Below, in pieces: positions 1 through 9,240 of a DNA stretch of 64,000 nucleotides. This stretch comes from Actinomycetota bacterium (GTDB taxonomy: Bacteria > Actinomycetota > Actinomycetes > Actinomycetales > Microbacteriaceae), in the NCBI GenBank assembly GCA_947449765.1, contig CANFSP010000002.1, positions 186,001-250,000 of the forward strand, in the 5' to 3' direction. The notes under the pieces were generated by a model. The model worked only from the letters and a program-made list of their open reading frames with translations. It had not been told where the DNA came from and did no database searches. Positions within the stretch are counted from its first letter, which is position 1; each line of letters begins with the position of its first letter. Both the position numbers and the translations under genes were made by a program.

Positions 1-561
1 GTTGTGTACGTTGGTGGGGACCCCGCCGATGGAAACGCAAAGATGTTCTATGACGGCGCTGTTGCGGTCATGTCGGCTGCGGGTATCAAACCTGCCGCTG
101 AGACTCCCGGTACGTGGGACGGAGCAAAGGCAGGAACTGCTTTCGAGCAGGCCTACACCAAGCTCGGTGGCAAGGTTGATGCAGTCTGGGTTGCGAACGA
201 CACTAACGCCGCAGCTGTGATTGCGATCCTCGACAAGAACGGCAAGACTGTTCCGGTTTCGGGTCAGGACGCTTCTGTTGCTGGGTTGCAGAATGTGCTT
301 CTCGGCAAGCAGACGGCTACCGTTTACAAGCCGGCAAAGGTTGAGGCCGGCGCAGCTGCCGATCTCATCATCGCCCTCCTCAAGGGAGAGAAGCCGACCG
401 TCGACAAGAAGCTTGCCGACGGAACCCCCTTCATCGCAGTGACCCCGATTAACATCACCCCTGACAAGGTCAAGGATGTTGTTGCTGCCGGTGATGCAAC
501 CGCCAAGGAGCTGTGCACCGAAGCTGTTGCTGCCGCTTGTGCCAAGTACGGTGTCAACTAA
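1..561 (+). CDS. Sugar ABC transporter substrate-binding protein, C-terminal part (5' end outside window)
   Basis: Partial gene: the frame is open to the first base, and the 186 residues seen correspond to the C-terminal lobe of a periplasmic binding protein of the XylF/RbsB type (Peripla_BP_4). Family hallmarks are the WVANDTNAAAVIAIL stretch followed by a VSGQDAS motif, then a hinge-like segment and a Cys-containing C-terminus. By family it binds a monosaccharide or polyol outside the membrane and delivers it to the permease encoded downstream. It heads a binding protein - ATPase - permease operon ending at 2649. A long hairpin in the 104-nt gap after it probably raises its mRNA level relative to the other subunits. 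The substrate cannot be read from sequence. Confidence 0.88.
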   Translation, partial: VVYVGGDPADGNAKMFYDGAVAVMSAAGIKPAAETPGTWDGAKAGTAFEQAYTKLGGKVDAVWVANDTNAAAVIAILDKNGKTVPVSGQDASVAGLQNVLLGKQTATVYKPAKVEAGAAADLIIALLKGEKPTVDKKLADGTPFIAVTPINITPDKVKDVVAAGDATAKELCTEAVAAACAKYGVN

Positions 562-571
562 GTAAGTAATC

Positions 572-617
572 CAGTGGTGGGGTTGCGCTGAAGTTCTTCA
601 GTGCAACCCCACCACTG
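572..617 (+). terminator. Strong intra-operon hairpin after the binding-protein gene
   Basis: A perfect 15-bp stem (572-586 with 603-617), extended by an inner CTGAA/TTCAG stem, lies between the binding protein and the ATPase. No T-run follows, so it is more likely an mRNA-stabilising or attenuating element than a full terminator. Confidence 0.6.
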
Positions 618-664
618 CGATAATCTCGCCTCAAACCCACGCGTTTTTCATCAAAGGAGATGAC

Positions 665-1417
665 ATGGCTGAGCCACTCATCCGACTCCAGCAAGTGACC
701 AAGAGTTTTGGTCCAGTGGACGTTCTCAAGGGCGTCGATTTCGAAGCCTACGCAGGTAAGGTCACGGCTCTCGTCGGCGACAATGGAGCTGGAAAATCGA
801 CTCTCATCAAAGGTCTTTCGGGCGTTCAGCCCTATGACGGAGGAGTCGTCAGTTTTGAAGGTCGTGAGGTGCATCTCACTAACCCTAGGCAAGCATCCAG
901 TTTGGGAATTGAGGTCGTTTACCAAGACCTTGCACTCTGCGAAAACCTTGACATCGTTCAAAATATGTTTTTGGGTCGAGAAGAACTCAAACAGGGTACG
1001 CTCGACGAGGCCGCGATGGAGTTCTCAGCGATTAAGGCCCTCCAGTCACTTTCCGTCCGAACGGTTAAGTCAGTTCGTCAGAAGGTTTCTTCGCTATCGG
1101 GAGGTCAGCGCCAGACCGTAGCGATTGGTCGAACTGTCTTGCGCAACGCCAAGCTTGTCATCCTTGACGAACCCACGGCGGCACTCGGTGTCGCTCAGAC
1201 CGAGCAGGTTCTGAACCTGGTTCGTCGTCTCGCCGATAATGGCCTCGGGGTCATCATCATCAGCCACAACCTCGCCGACGTGTTCCAGGTTTGCGACTAC
1301 ATCAGTGTTCTCTACCTCGGCAACATGGTTGCCCGACTTGAAACGGTTAAGACAACTCGAGATGAGGTCGTCGCATACATCACAGGGACGAAAGTGCTTG
1401 AAGGAGTAAACGAATGA
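665..1417 (+). CDS. Sugar ABC transporter, single-domain ATP-binding protein
   Basis: Energises uptake by hydrolysing ATP at the cytoplasmic face. The 250 residues hold one complete nucleotide-binding domain: Walker A GDNGAGKST (38-46), signature LSGGQRQ (143-149), Walker B LVILDEP (163-169) and switch histidine (200). Sugar importers of this class often use a double-domain RbsA/XylG protein of about 500 residues. This one is the short FrcA-like form and would work as a homodimer. The ATG at 665 has AAAGGAGA upstream. The stop overlaps the permease start by 4 nt, so the two are translationally coupled. Confidence 0.93.
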   Translation: MAEPLIRLQQVTKSFGPVDVLKGVDFEAYAGKVTALVGDNGAGKSTLIKGLSGVQPYDGGVVSFEGREVHLTNPRQASSLGIEVVYQDLALCENLDIVQNMFLGREELKQGTLDEAAMEFSAIKALQSLSVRTVKSVRQKVSSLSGGQRQTVAIGRTVLRNAKLVILDEPTAALGVAQTEQVLNLVRRLADNGLGVIIISHNLADVFQVCDYISVLYLGNMVARLETVKTTRDEVVAYITGTKVLEGVNE

Positions 1418-2649
1418 ATTCACAATCGCTAGGTTCGGGACACGAGGGGTCCCTGCGTGACCAGATCGGCGCATATTTTCAACGATTAAGAACTGGTGAG
1501 ATGGGAGCCCTTCCGGCTGTAGTAGCGCTAGTTCTTCTCGCTGTTCTATTCTCGGCGCTCAGTCCCTACTTCCTCACCAAGCTGAATTTCGCGAACTTGT
1601 TTGTACAGGCAGCTGAACTCGCAACGCTCGCGATTGCACTCGTATTTGTTTTGCTCCTCGCAGAGATCGATTTGTCTGCAGGTGTCACCGCAGGCGTGGG
1701 CATGGCGATTTTCACAATTCTCAATCAGAAGTTGGGCCTTGACCCGTTTATTTCGATTGTCGCGGGACTTGCTTTCGGAGCACTTGTGGGCTCGACACTA
1801 GGTTTTTTCGTGGCGAAAATTGGTGTTCCATCATTTGTTGTTTCTCTCGGATTCTTTTTGGCGTTCCAAGGTCTCCAGCTCATCATGCTGGGTGACGGTG
1901 GAATATTCCGTGTTGATGTTCCGTTCATCAAGTCGCTGATGAATGACAACCTTCCAGGCTGGGCAGGCTGGGCATTCCTCGGCATCATGCTCGCGGTTTC
2001 GGCCTTTTTGTCGCTGTGGGACCGTGCGCGTCGACGCAATGCTGGCCTGGTGAATCGACCGATCAGCCTCATGTTCATCAAGCTGGCGACCATCGCAGTT
2101 TTGGGTGGCATCGCCATTGGCATCCTCAATGAGAATCGCAGCGTGTCCATTATCGACATCAGTGGTGTACCGATTGTTGTCCCCGTCGTTATCGGAATTC
2201 TCTTCGTGGGCACCTTCGTTCTCGATCGCACGAAGTTCGGTCGTCATCTGTACGCTGTGGGTGGGAATCCCGAGGCAGCTCGTCGCTCTGGCATCAAGGT
2301 CGCAAAAGTTCGAATCACCGCGTTTATCGTCTGCTCTACTTTGGCTGTCTTCTCTGGACTCCTGCACGCGAGCCGCATCGGATCAGTTGAATCCACGGCA
2401 GGGCGCACGATTGTCCTGAGCGGCGTTGCTGCCGCTGTCGTCGGTGGGGTAAGCCTCTTTGGTGGTCGAGGACGACTAGTGCATGCAGTCATTGGTGCGC
2501 TCGTCATTGCAATCATCGACAACGGTCTCGGCCTCATTGGATTGCCCGCAGGAATCAACTTTCTCGTCACTGGTGGTGTGCTGACAGCAGCTGCGACGGT
2601 TGATGCATTGTCGCGAAAGCGTTCGAGTGGCTCGATAGTGAGAACGTAA
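1414..2649 (+). CDS. Sugar ABC transporter permease
   Basis: Integral membrane subunit of the first importer, 411 residues with about ten hydrophobic segments (BPD_transp_2 family, as in XylH/FrcC). The segment EIDLSAGVTAGVG in the first half and the late GGVSLFGGRGRL loop are typical of this family. The start overlaps the ATPase stop as ATGA. A poorly hydrophobic insert around residues 190-215 (WDRARRRN) separates the two halves, a layout seen in XylH-like permeases. A terminator follows directly, closing the operon. Confidence 0.92.
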   Translation: MNSQSLGSGHEGSLRDQIGAYFQRLRTGEMGALPAVVALVLLAVLFSALSPYFLTKLNFANLFVQAAELATLAIALVFVLLLAEIDLSAGVTAGVGMAIFTILNQKLGLDPFISIVAGLAFGALVGSTLGFFVAKIGVPSFVVSLGFFLAFQGLQLIMLGDGGIFRVDVPFIKSLMNDNLPGWAGWAFLGIMLAVSAFLSLWDRARRRNAGLVNRPISLMFIKLATIAVLGGIAIGILNENRSVSIIDISGVPIVVPVVIGILFVGTFVLDRTKFGRHLYAVGGNPEAARRSGIKVAKVRITAFIVCSTLAVFSGLLHASRIGSVESTAGRTIVLSGVAAAVVGGVSLFGGRGRLVHAVIGALVIAIIDNGLGLIGLPAGINFLVTGGVLTAAATVDALSRKRSSGSIVRT

Positions 2650-2663
2650 AACTGATTTCTACG

Positions 2664-2704
2664 GCGAGGGGCGTCTGTTTATGCTCATGCCCCTCGCTTT
2701 ATTT
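2664..2704 (+). terminator. Rho-independent terminator of the first ABC operon
   Basis: A 9-bp perfect stem GCGAGGGGC (2664-2672) / GCCCCTCGC (2689-2697) with a 16-nt loop is followed by TTTATTTAT. Confidence 0.8.
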
Positions 2705-2726
2705 ATCTGAGTAGTAGCGTGGGACT

Positions 2727-4004
2727 ATGCGCATCCTTCTGGTTGGAGCTGGTGGAGTCGGCGACGCGATTGCCAAAATTGCCGCGCGCCGCTCGTTCTT
2801 CGAGGTCATGATTGTGACCGACTATGACCGCTCGCGTGCGGAACGCACCATCGAGTGGATCCGGCAGCGACACGGCGAAACGGTTGCCGCGAAGTTCGTG
2901 GCCGACACCATCGATGCGTCGAGTGCCGAGGCGGTCACCGAAGTTGTCACACGGCACCGCGCGACGCATGTGCTCAACGCCGTCGAGCCGTCATTTGTGC
3001 CCTCGGTGTTCGCCGGCGCGTTTGCCGCAGGAGCCGACTATCTCGACATGGCGATGTCGTTGTCGACGCCGCACCCCGAACATCCGTATTCTCAGCCCGG
3101 CGTGATGCTCGGCGACAGCCAGTACGCGCAGCACGATTCCTGGGTCGCGGCCGGTCGCCTGGCTCTCGTGGGCATGGGGGTCGAACCCGGCCTTTCGAAC
3201 GTTTTTGGACGTTACGCGGTCGATCACCTCTTTTCGGAGGTGGATGAACTCGGCACACGTGACGGTGGCAACCTCACCGTTTTCGACGATGATGGCAACG
3301 AGATTTTCGCTCCGAGCTTCTCGATTTGGACCACCATCGAAGAGTGCCTGAATCCGCCCCTGATCTGGGAAAAAAGTCGCGGCTGGTTCACTACTGAGCC
3401 GTTTAGCGAGCCCGAGGTGTTCGATTTTCCCGAGGGTATCGGACCGGTAGAGTGCGTGCACGTTGAGCACGAAGAAGTGCGCATGATTCCGCGCACACTC
3501 CCCGCCCAGCGGGTCACGTTCAAGTACGGGCTTGGCGCCGAATTCATCGGTGTGCTCAAGACCCTCCACCAGCTGAACCTCGACTCCACTGACCCTATTC
3601 GGGTGCGCAGTGCGAATGGTCCGGTGTTGGTCTCACCGCGCGATGTGGTTGCCGCGGCGCTGCCCGATCCGGCGAGTATTGGTCCGCGCATGACCGGCAA
3701 GACCTGTGCCGGGATGCTCGTCACGGGCTTGGGTAAGGATGGCGCTCCTCGCGAGGTGTACCTGTACAGCGTGGCCGACAACGAGTGGACGATGACCGAG
3801 TACGAGAGTCAGTGCGTGGTGTGGCAGACGGCCTACAACCCACTCATTGCGCTGGAGTTGATTGCTGCGGGCACCTGGTCGGCCACCGGTGTGTGCGGTC
3901 CGGAAGTCTTCGATGCGGTGCTGTTCCTCGAGCTCATGGCCAGGTCGGAAGCCGAGGGCGGCTATGGCGTTGCTTGGCACGCGCAGGAACGCTCGCCGAA
4001 ATAA
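2727..4004 (+). CDS. Saccharopine dehydrogenase family oxidoreductase
   Basis: A 425-residue NAD(P)-dependent enzyme with an N-terminal Rossmann motif GAGGVG (7-12) followed by an acidic VTDYDRSRA strand end. The middle and C-terminal regions (VGMGVEPGLSNVF, later MTGKTCAGMLVTGLGK) match the Lys9/saccharopine dehydrogenase fold. Members act on amino-acid derivatives such as saccharopine or carboxynorspermidine, and many have no known substrate. It lies between two transport/catabolic units of the putative polyol regulon, has its own short leader after the terminator, and shows no SorC-type palindrome. Its role there is unknown. Confidence 0.85.
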   Translation: MRILLVGAGGVGDAIAKIAARRSFFEVMIVTDYDRSRAERTIEWIRQRHGETVAAKFVADTIDASSAEAVTEVVTRHRATHVLNAVEPSFVPSVFAGAFAAGADYLDMAMSLSTPHPEHPYSQPGVMLGDSQYAQHDSWVAAGRLALVGMGVEPGLSNVFGRYAVDHLFSEVDELGTRDGGNLTVFDDDGNEIFAPSFSIWTTIEECLNPPLIWEKSRGWFTTEPFSEPEVFDFPEGIGPVECVHVEHEEVRMIPRTLPAQRVTFKYGLGAEFIGVLKTLHQLNLDSTDPIRVRSANGPVLVSPRDVVAAALPDPASIGPRMTGKTCAGMLVTGLGKDGAPREVYLYSVADNEWTMTEYESQCVVWQTAYNPLIALELIAAGTWSATGVCGPEVFDAVLFLELMARSEAEGGYGVAWHAQERSPK

Positions 4005-4147
4005 CGAGGTGATTCGCCGCTGACTTGCGGCCGTAATCATTGTCGGTTCGCCGATGCGGGCGGGTGGCTCTGGGGCGCATTTTCCGCGGAGTTTCGTGCT
4101 TTTTCGCGCTCTTTGTCGACTGCGCGGGTCCTGTCTGGCAACTGTGC

Positions 4148-4177
4148 TTGACATTCTCAAAAATCTGCTCATAAAAT
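4148..4177 (+). promoter_or_regulatory. Candidate promoter of the araM operon
   Basis: TTGACA (4148-4153) and TAAAAT (4172-4177) with an 18-bp spacer lie about 100 nt before araM. The rest of the 273-nt gap (4005-4277) shows no gene. Confidence 0.6.
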
Positions 4178-4184
4178 CTCAATG

Positions 4185-4198
4185 TATGAATATTCATA
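4185..4198. promoter_or_regulatory. Candidate SorC-type operator, perfect palindrome
   Basis: TATGAATATTCATA is a perfect 14-bp palindrome placed at the expected transcription start, 7 nt after the -10 box, where a bound repressor would block transcription. A related half-site, TGAATGAACA, follows at 4202. The same core recurs in other gaps of the regulon. Confidence 0.6.
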
Positions 4199-4277
4199 AT
4201 GTGAATGAACATACGCACGGCGGGTAACTGCCATCCACTCGATTCGATGACGAACACAAAGGACCAGCGGAGACGAC

Positions 4278-5747
4278 ATGAGCTTGTTCTCACAAATAGA
4301 CGACCCAACGGATCTCGACCATATCCGTGCCGTCATTGCTGCGTCCGAGCGCCCTGAGGCGCTCGTGCCACTCGACATCACTCGACTCGAGATTTCCGGT
4401 CAAGCTGCCGACCATGTCGCTGAGGAACTTGCCTCTCTCCTCACCTCAGCTGGCAAACGTGTTCTTGGTGCACGTGTCGTGGTGCTGATGGACTCCACCC
4501 CCATCTTCAAGGGTGATGTTGACCTCAAAGCATCAATTGTGGCGCAGCTTGACCGGACTTTCGACTTTGTTGCCCGCGTAGAGCTGGGTGACCAACACCA
4601 CCTGTACGCAGATGACGTGGCGCTCGACGCTGCGACTTCGGCGCTTGCCGAGGCAGACGCGCTCGTCTCGGTTGGCTCCGGCACCATCTCGGACATTGCG
4701 AAAGTCGCGAGCCACCGGGTGGGAAACATTCCCTACGTGATGGTGCAGACGGCAGCCTCGGTTGACGGGTACACCGACAACGTCTCGGTGGTGCTTCGTG
4801 CCGGCGCCAAGCGCACCATTGACTCGCGTTGGCCCGACGTCGTGCTCGCTGACACCCAAGTGATCTCGAGCGCCCCACGGATTCTCAACACATCCGGCTT
4901 TGGCGAGCTGCTCTCGCTCTTCACCGCCCCGGCCGACTGGTGGCTCGCGAAGCAGGTCGGAACCGACACGAGTTTTCACACCACACCCCGCGATTTGCTG
5001 TTGACCTTCGCGGGGAACCCCGGTGAGTGGGGCGCCGGCATTAGCGACGGCAATGTGGCCGCGGTCGAACAGCTCACCCGCGTGCTTGCCATTCGTGGCA
5101 TTGGAACCGGAATCGCCGGCTCGACTGCCTGCCTGTCCGGAATGGAGCACCTGATCAGCCACATGCTTGACATGTACGCGGCAGCTCACCACCACGAGAT
5201 CGGACTTCACGGCACCCAGGTGGGTGTGGCCTCCGTGGTGGGCGCCACGGCTTGGGAGTACCTCATCGAGCAGATTCGCAACGGCCGACCGGTGTCGACC
5301 GAGGCTGTCAACACAGCGGATGAGGTTGCTCGACTGCACGAAGTCGTCACCGAGGTGTTCTCGGTCTGTGACCCCACCGGTGCACTCGGCGCCGAATGTT
5401 GGAGCGACTACTTCGCCAAGCGCACCGCATGGCGTGCGGCGAGCGGAAACGTCGCCGCGCTAGTTGCCAACGCAGACGCCCTCACGAGCGCCCTCGGCGC
5501 CATGCTTCCCAACGCGCGAAACCTCGCCGAGGGCCTCGCTCGCGCGGGCGCTGCGGTGAGCTACCGCGAGCTCGACGCTTGGGTGACCGACGATGTGTGG
5601 CGCTGGGCTGTTCGTAACTGCCTGTTTATGCGTAACCGCGTCACCATCGTCGATCTGCTTTCCGAACTCGGCTGGTGGACTGACGCCGACGTTGATGCCG
5701 TGCTCGAGCGGGTTGAGTCCCTCACGCGTGAGGTTGCGCATGTCTGA
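4278..5747 (+). CDS. araM: sn-glycerol-1-phosphate dehydrogenase family protein (AraM/EgsA type)
   Basis: Cytoplasmic NAD(P)-dependent metal enzyme. By family it interconverts sn-glycerol-1-phosphate and dihydroxyacetone phosphate. Visible motifs are the nucleotide-binding GSGTISDIAK (133-142), VQTAASVDGYTDN (156-168), and metal-binding blocks with ADWW, SGMEHLISH and LHGTQVG. At 489 residues it is longer than Bacillus AraM (about 390), with extra C-terminal sequence. It overlaps the next kinase gene by 8 nt and is followed by an AraL-like phosphatase. In Bacillus subtilis the ara operon also keeps araL and araM together. A bona fide activity on G1P is inferred; a related polyol phosphate is equally possible. 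Confidence 0.85.
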   Translation: MSLFSQIDDPTDLDHIRAVIAASERPEALVPLDITRLEISGQAADHVAEELASLLTSAGKRVLGARVVVLMDSTPIFKGDVDLKASIVAQLDRTFDFVARVELGDQHHLYADDVALDAATSALAEADALVSVGSGTISDIAKVASHRVGNIPYVMVQTAASVDGYTDNVSVVLRAGAKRTIDSRWPDVVLADTQVISSAPRILNTSGFGELLSLFTAPADWWLAKQVGTDTSFHTTPRDLLLTFAGNPGEWGAGISDGNVAAVEQLTRVLAIRGIGTGIAGSTACLSGMEHLISHMLDMYAAAHHHEIGLHGTQVGVASVVGATAWEYLIEQIRNGRPVSTEAVNTADEVARLHEVVTEVFSVCDPTGALGAECWSDYFAKRTAWRAASGNVAALVANADALTSALGAMLPNARNLAEGLARAGAAVSYRELDAWVTDDVWRWAVRNCLFMRNRVTIVDLLSELGWWTDADVDAVLERVESLTREVAHV

Positions 5748-7254
5748 TCTCGTTCTTTCCGTTGACTGCTCAACCTCGGGGGCCAAGTGCATCGCGTGGG
5801 ACATGAGCGGCACCGAGGTGGCAAGCGGTTCCACGCAACTGCCGTTGAGCATCCCGCAGCCGGGCTTCGGCGAACAGGACCCGCACGACTGGTGGAACGG
5901 CACGGTGACAGCGGTGCGGCAGTGCCTCAAATCGATTGATGACCTCACTCGCGTCAAGGGTTTGGCAGTCACTCACCAGCGTGAGAGCTTCGCCTGCATT
6001 GACTCGAACAATGAGCCAATTCGGCCGGCGATGTTGTGGCTCGACACTCGTGCGTTTGACCAGGTCAATCGTTACGGCACCGCGCGCATCCACGAGATCA
6101 CCGGAAAGCCCGCGAACCCGACCCCGGCGTATTACAAGCTTCAGTGGATTCGCGAGAACGAACCCGAAACCCTCGAACGAACTGCGCGAGTGGTGGATGT
6201 TCACGCCTACCTCGCTCACGAGCTCACGGGTGTGTGGCGCACGTCGGTGGCAAGCGCAGATCCACTCGGCTTGGTCGATCTGTCGACCGGCGACTATTCT
6301 GACGAAATTTTGGCATCGGTCGGTCTTTCTCGGGATGTACTGCCGGAGTTGGTCGACCCGGGTGCTGTGTTGGGCACACTGACGGAGAAGGCAGCGTCTG
6401 CTCTCGGCCTCCCCGCAGGTCTTCCCATCATTTCGGGTGCCGGCGACGGACAATCTGCGGGACTCGGTGCGGGCATTATCGCCCCCGGTTCCGCCTACCT
6501 GAACGTGGGCACGGGTCTTATTTCGGGAAGCTTCAGCGACCACTACGTGCCGAGCACGGCGTACCGAGCCATGGCGGGAACTCTGCCCGGCACCGTCAAC
6601 TATGAGCTTTTCGTGGGCGCGGGCACCTTCATGATCTCGTGGTTTATGAGCACTTTCGCGGGTGCCGAACCGGTATTCGCGGATGTGCCGCGCGAGGTCC
6701 AGTGGGAGCGCAAAGCCCAAGACATTGCGCCTGGCGCGGAGGGGCTCTTCGTGCTGCCCTACTGGAATGGTCAGCTCACCCCGTATTGGGATCAGAACGC
6801 GCGCGGCGTCATGTTTGGTCTCACCGGAGCGCACACCAGCGCGCACATTTATCGGGCCGTGCTTGAAGGAATCGCGTTTGAGTTGCGCTTCTGTCTCGAA
6901 GAGGCCGAGGGGAACCTGCCCGCTCCGATTCAGGAGTTCGTTGCGATGGGTGGCGGTACGCGAAGCCCGCTGTGGTGCCAGATTTTCGCCGATGTCCTCG
7001 GTCGACCTGTGGTTCTCGCTGGAAGTGACGAGGCGACGGCTCTTGGCGCCGGCATCCTCGCGGCAGTCGGCTCGGGGCTTTTCGAGTCGACTCATCGCGC
7101 GGTGAGCCAGATGACGTCGACGACTACTCGCTATGAGCCCACCGAACAGGGCATGGCAACCTACGAGTCGCACTATCGCGCGTACCGCCAGATTTATCCC
7201 GCGCTTCGGCCGGTTTTCGCCGCGACTTCGGGCGGAGCAGCTGATGCAGACTAA
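5740..7254 (+). CDS. FGGY-family carbohydrate kinase (xylulokinase-like)
   Basis: Phosphorylates a sugar or polyol with ATP. The 504 residues have the FGGY N-terminal phosphate-1 motif (LSVDCSTSGAK), a substrate loop (VTHQRES, then MLWLDTR), a PTPAYYKLQWIRENEPE segment typical of xylulokinase-like members, the catalytic Asp in GAGDGQSAGLG, and a C-terminal MGGGTRSPLWCQIFADVL block. The ATG at 5740 lies inside the 3' end of araM and is taken as the start; a longer in-frame extension only shadows araM. Which of the D-xylulose, L-ribulose, erythritol or glycerol-like substrates is used cannot be settled from sequence. Confidence 0.9.
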   Translation: MSDLVLSVDCSTSGAKCIAWDMSGTEVASGSTQLPLSIPQPGFGEQDPHDWWNGTVTAVRQCLKSIDDLTRVKGLAVTHQRESFACIDSNNEPIRPAMLWLDTRAFDQVNRYGTARIHEITGKPANPTPAYYKLQWIRENEPETLERTARVVDVHAYLAHELTGVWRTSVASADPLGLVDLSTGDYSDEILASVGLSRDVLPELVDPGAVLGTLTEKAASALGLPAGLPIISGAGDGQSAGLGAGIIAPGSAYLNVGTGLISGSFSDHYVPSTAYRAMAGTLPGTVNYELFVGAGTFMISWFMSTFAGAEPVFADVPREVQWERKAQDIAPGAEGLFVLPYWNGQLTPYWDQNARGVMFGLTGAHTSAHIYRAVLEGIAFELRFCLEEAEGNLPAPIQEFVAMGGGTRSPLWCQIFADVLGRPVVLAGSDEATALGAGILAAVGSGLFESTHRAVSQMTSTTTRYEPTEQGMATYESHYRAYRQIYPALRPVFAATSGGAADAD

Positions 7255-8140
7255 CTCGACTCTGACCGATGGCGCACTGACCGCTGGGGTCCTCTCAGTC
7301 ACTCCATCGCCCGACAGATTCTTCGACGCCTACCTGTTCGACCTTGATGGCACCATCTATCTCGGGGGTGAGCTTCTGCCTGGCGCTAAGCGACTCATTG
7401 AGACCCTGCGCACGCAGGGCGCGAAAACGGTGTTTTTGTCGAATAACCCGACTCGTGACCCAGACATGTACGTCAGAAAACTGACCGGTTTGGGAATCCC
7501 CGTCGTGCGCGAGGAGATCATCAACACGGTCGTGACGACAATCTTGTGGTTACAGCAGAATCACCCGGGAGCGACGGTGTTCCCGATTGCCGAGGAACCC
7601 CTGACGCGCGCGCTACTCGAGGCGGGCATCCGCATCTCAGATAACCCCGAAGACATCGACATCGTGATTGCAAGTTATGACCGCGGTTTCACCTATCGAA
7701 AGTTGCAGATTGCCTTTGACGCGCTCTGGCAAGTGGGCCGCGCGCAACTCATCACGACGAATCCGGATCGCTATTGCCCCTTCCCTGGGGGTAGGGGAGA
7801 ACCGGATGCGGCAGCCATCGTCGCTGCGATTGAAGCGTCGACCGGCAAGCGCTGCATCGCCAATATGGGAAAGCCCGACCGAACGATGATCGACACGGTT
7901 CTCGCCCAACTGGGCGTCGAGGCGCGCGACACCATCATGGTGGGCGATCGACTGGAGACGGATGTTCGCATGGCCGTAAATGCGGGAATGACCAGCGCCC
8001 TCGTTCTCACCGGGGACTCGCAACTCAGCGATGTTGAGCGGGCCGAACTTCAGAACCGACCCACTTTTATCCTTGACCGCATTGATGGCTTGCTCCCTAC
8101 AGGAGCGCCCTCTTCTGGTTCCACGCACAGCTTCAACTGA
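7244..8140 (+). CDS. HAD-superfamily phosphatase, NagD/AraL type (subfamily IIA)
   Basis: Predicted sugar-phosphate or glycerol-phosphate phosphatase of 298 residues. The nucleophile motif FDLDGT gives D33 and D35, SNNPTRD is motif II, and MVGDRLETDV is motif IV. The large cap between motifs II and III (residues about 90-190) is the C2 type of the NagD group. The ATG at 7244 overlaps the kinase stop and follows a GGAGCAG ribosome site. Next to araM and a kinase, it probably removes phosphate from overflow intermediates or recycles them; this is inference from AraL. Confidence 0.88.
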   Translation: MQTNSTLTDGALTAGVLSVTPSPDRFFDAYLFDLDGTIYLGGELLPGAKRLIETLRTQGAKTVFLSNNPTRDPDMYVRKLTGLGIPVVREEIINTVVTTILWLQQNHPGATVFPIAEEPLTRALLEAGIRISDNPEDIDIVIASYDRGFTYRKLQIAFDALWQVGRAQLITTNPDRYCPFPGGRGEPDAAAIVAAIEASTGKRCIANMGKPDRTMIDTVLAQLGVEARDTIMVGDRLETDVRMAVNAGMTSALVLTGDSQLSDVERAELQNRPTFILDRIDGLLPTGAPSSGSTHSFN

Positions 8141-8164
8141 ATAAATATCCGCAAGTGAATTAAC

Positions 8165-8221
8165 TTGCAGGCTCTCGCACAGCCTGTGTAGAATAACTAA
8201 ACATAACCTGAATAATTATCA
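8165..8221 (+). promoter_or_regulatory. Candidate internal promoter and SorC-type operator before the dehydrogenase genes
   Basis: In the 116-nt gap, TTGCAG (8165-8170) and TAGAAT (8189-8194) are spaced 18 bp, and TGAATAATTATCA (8209-8221) resembles the regulon palindrome imperfectly. A further GTGAATTAAC lies at 8155. Confidence 0.4.
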
Positions 8222-8256
8222 CAACAAAGTTGTTGAATGAAAGGAAGGCAGCTCGC

Positions 8257-9240
8257 ATGGTCACTTTGACTGACGAATTCATGCTTGAGATGCAGCGCCG
8301 CATGTTGCGCATTCGTGCTTTCGATGAGCGCGCGTCCAAAATGGTGAAGCGCGGACACATCCCCGGGACCGTCCACACCAGCATCGGTCAAGAAGCCCAG
8401 GTCGTTGGTGCGACCATGGCTCTCGGCGACAACGACTACATGTCTGGAAACCACCGCAGTCACGGTCACCCCATCGGCAAGGGTTCACCCCTTGGTCCGT
8501 TGATGGCTGAGCTTCAGGGCAAAGGCACCGGCGTCTGCAAAGGCAAGGGTGGTTCTCTTCACCTGGCCGACTTCAACGTGGGCAGCCTTGGGGAGTCCGG
8601 CATCGTGGGGTCATCGATTCCCATCGCCATGGGAGCTGCACTTTCATCACAGGTGCTCGGTCGTGACACCGTCGCACTCGCATTCTTCGGAGATGGTGCC
8701 GCCAACCAGGGTGTGCTTTACGAATCGATGAACATGTCGGGCACGTGGAAGCTTCCCGTGATTTTCTTGTGCGAGAACAACCAGTACGCCCTTTCCACGC
8801 CGGCGCACACCGTTACATCGGGCGTCATCGCTGATCGCGCCGCCGGGTTTGGTATTCCTGGCGTACGGGTTGAGGACGGTCAAGACGTTCTCGCGGTCTA
8901 TGCAGCCGTTTCCGAAGCAGTAGCCCGTGCCCGTCGCGGCGAGGGACCCACCCTCATCGAGGTGGTCACCTACCGGTACAACGAGCACTCCGAGGGACTT
9001 CGCCTCGGAACTGACTACCGTCCATCCGATGAGCGCGAAGCGTGGCTCAAGAAAGATCCGATTGTCCTGTTCCGCGAACACCTCATTGCAAACGGACACA
9101 CCGCCGAGGCCATGGATGCCCTCGAGGCCGAGGTGCTCGCCGAGGTTGACGCCGCAGTCGAGTTCTCGGAAAACAGCCCCTGGCCCGACGCTTCCGTCGG
9201 ATTTGACGACCTCTACACGGATTCGGAGTACGCAGCATGA
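8257..9240 (+). CDS. Thiamine-diphosphate-dependent dehydrogenase E1 component, alpha subunit (AcoA/PdhA-like)
   Basis: First half of the E1 of an acetoin or 2-oxoacid dehydrogenase complex, which cleaves a ketone or oxoacid and passes the acyl unit to a lipoyl group. The 327 residues carry the ThDP/Mg motif GDGAANQG (145-152) ending in ENN (173-175), and a late YRYNEHSEG loop. That loop resembles the HYEG loop of acetoin dehydrogenases more than the phosphorylated loop of pyruvate dehydrogenase. The ATG at 8257 is chosen because AAGGAAGG precedes it by 8 nt; an upstream TTG is in frame. The stop overlaps the beta subunit by 4 nt. Confidence 0.92.
   Translation: MVTLTDEFMLEMQRRMLRIRAFDERASKMVKRGHIPGTVHTSIGQEAQVVGATMALGDNDYMSGNHRSHGHPIGKGSPLGPLMAELQGKGTGVCKGKGGSLHLADFNVGSLGESGIVGSSIPIAMGAALSSQVLGRDTVALAFFGDGAANQGVLYESMNMSGTWKLPVIFLCENNQYALSTPAHTVTSGVIADRAAGFGIPGVRVEDGQDVLAVYAAVSEAVARARRGEGPTLIEVVTYRYNEHSEGLRLGTDYRPSDEREAWLKKDPIVLFREHLIANGHTAEAMDALEAEVLAEVDAAVEFSENSPWPDASVGFDDLYTDSEYAA

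Noticed and set aside
5770-7302. 510-codon open frame on the minus strand
   Set aside because: Antisense to the well supported FGGY kinase and phosphatase genes; composition is Arg/His-rich and matches no family. It is a GC-driven shadow frame.
8230-8256. Upstream TTG start for the E1 alpha gene
   Set aside because: The AAGGAAGG ribosome site lies downstream of that codon and 8 nt before the ATG at 8257.
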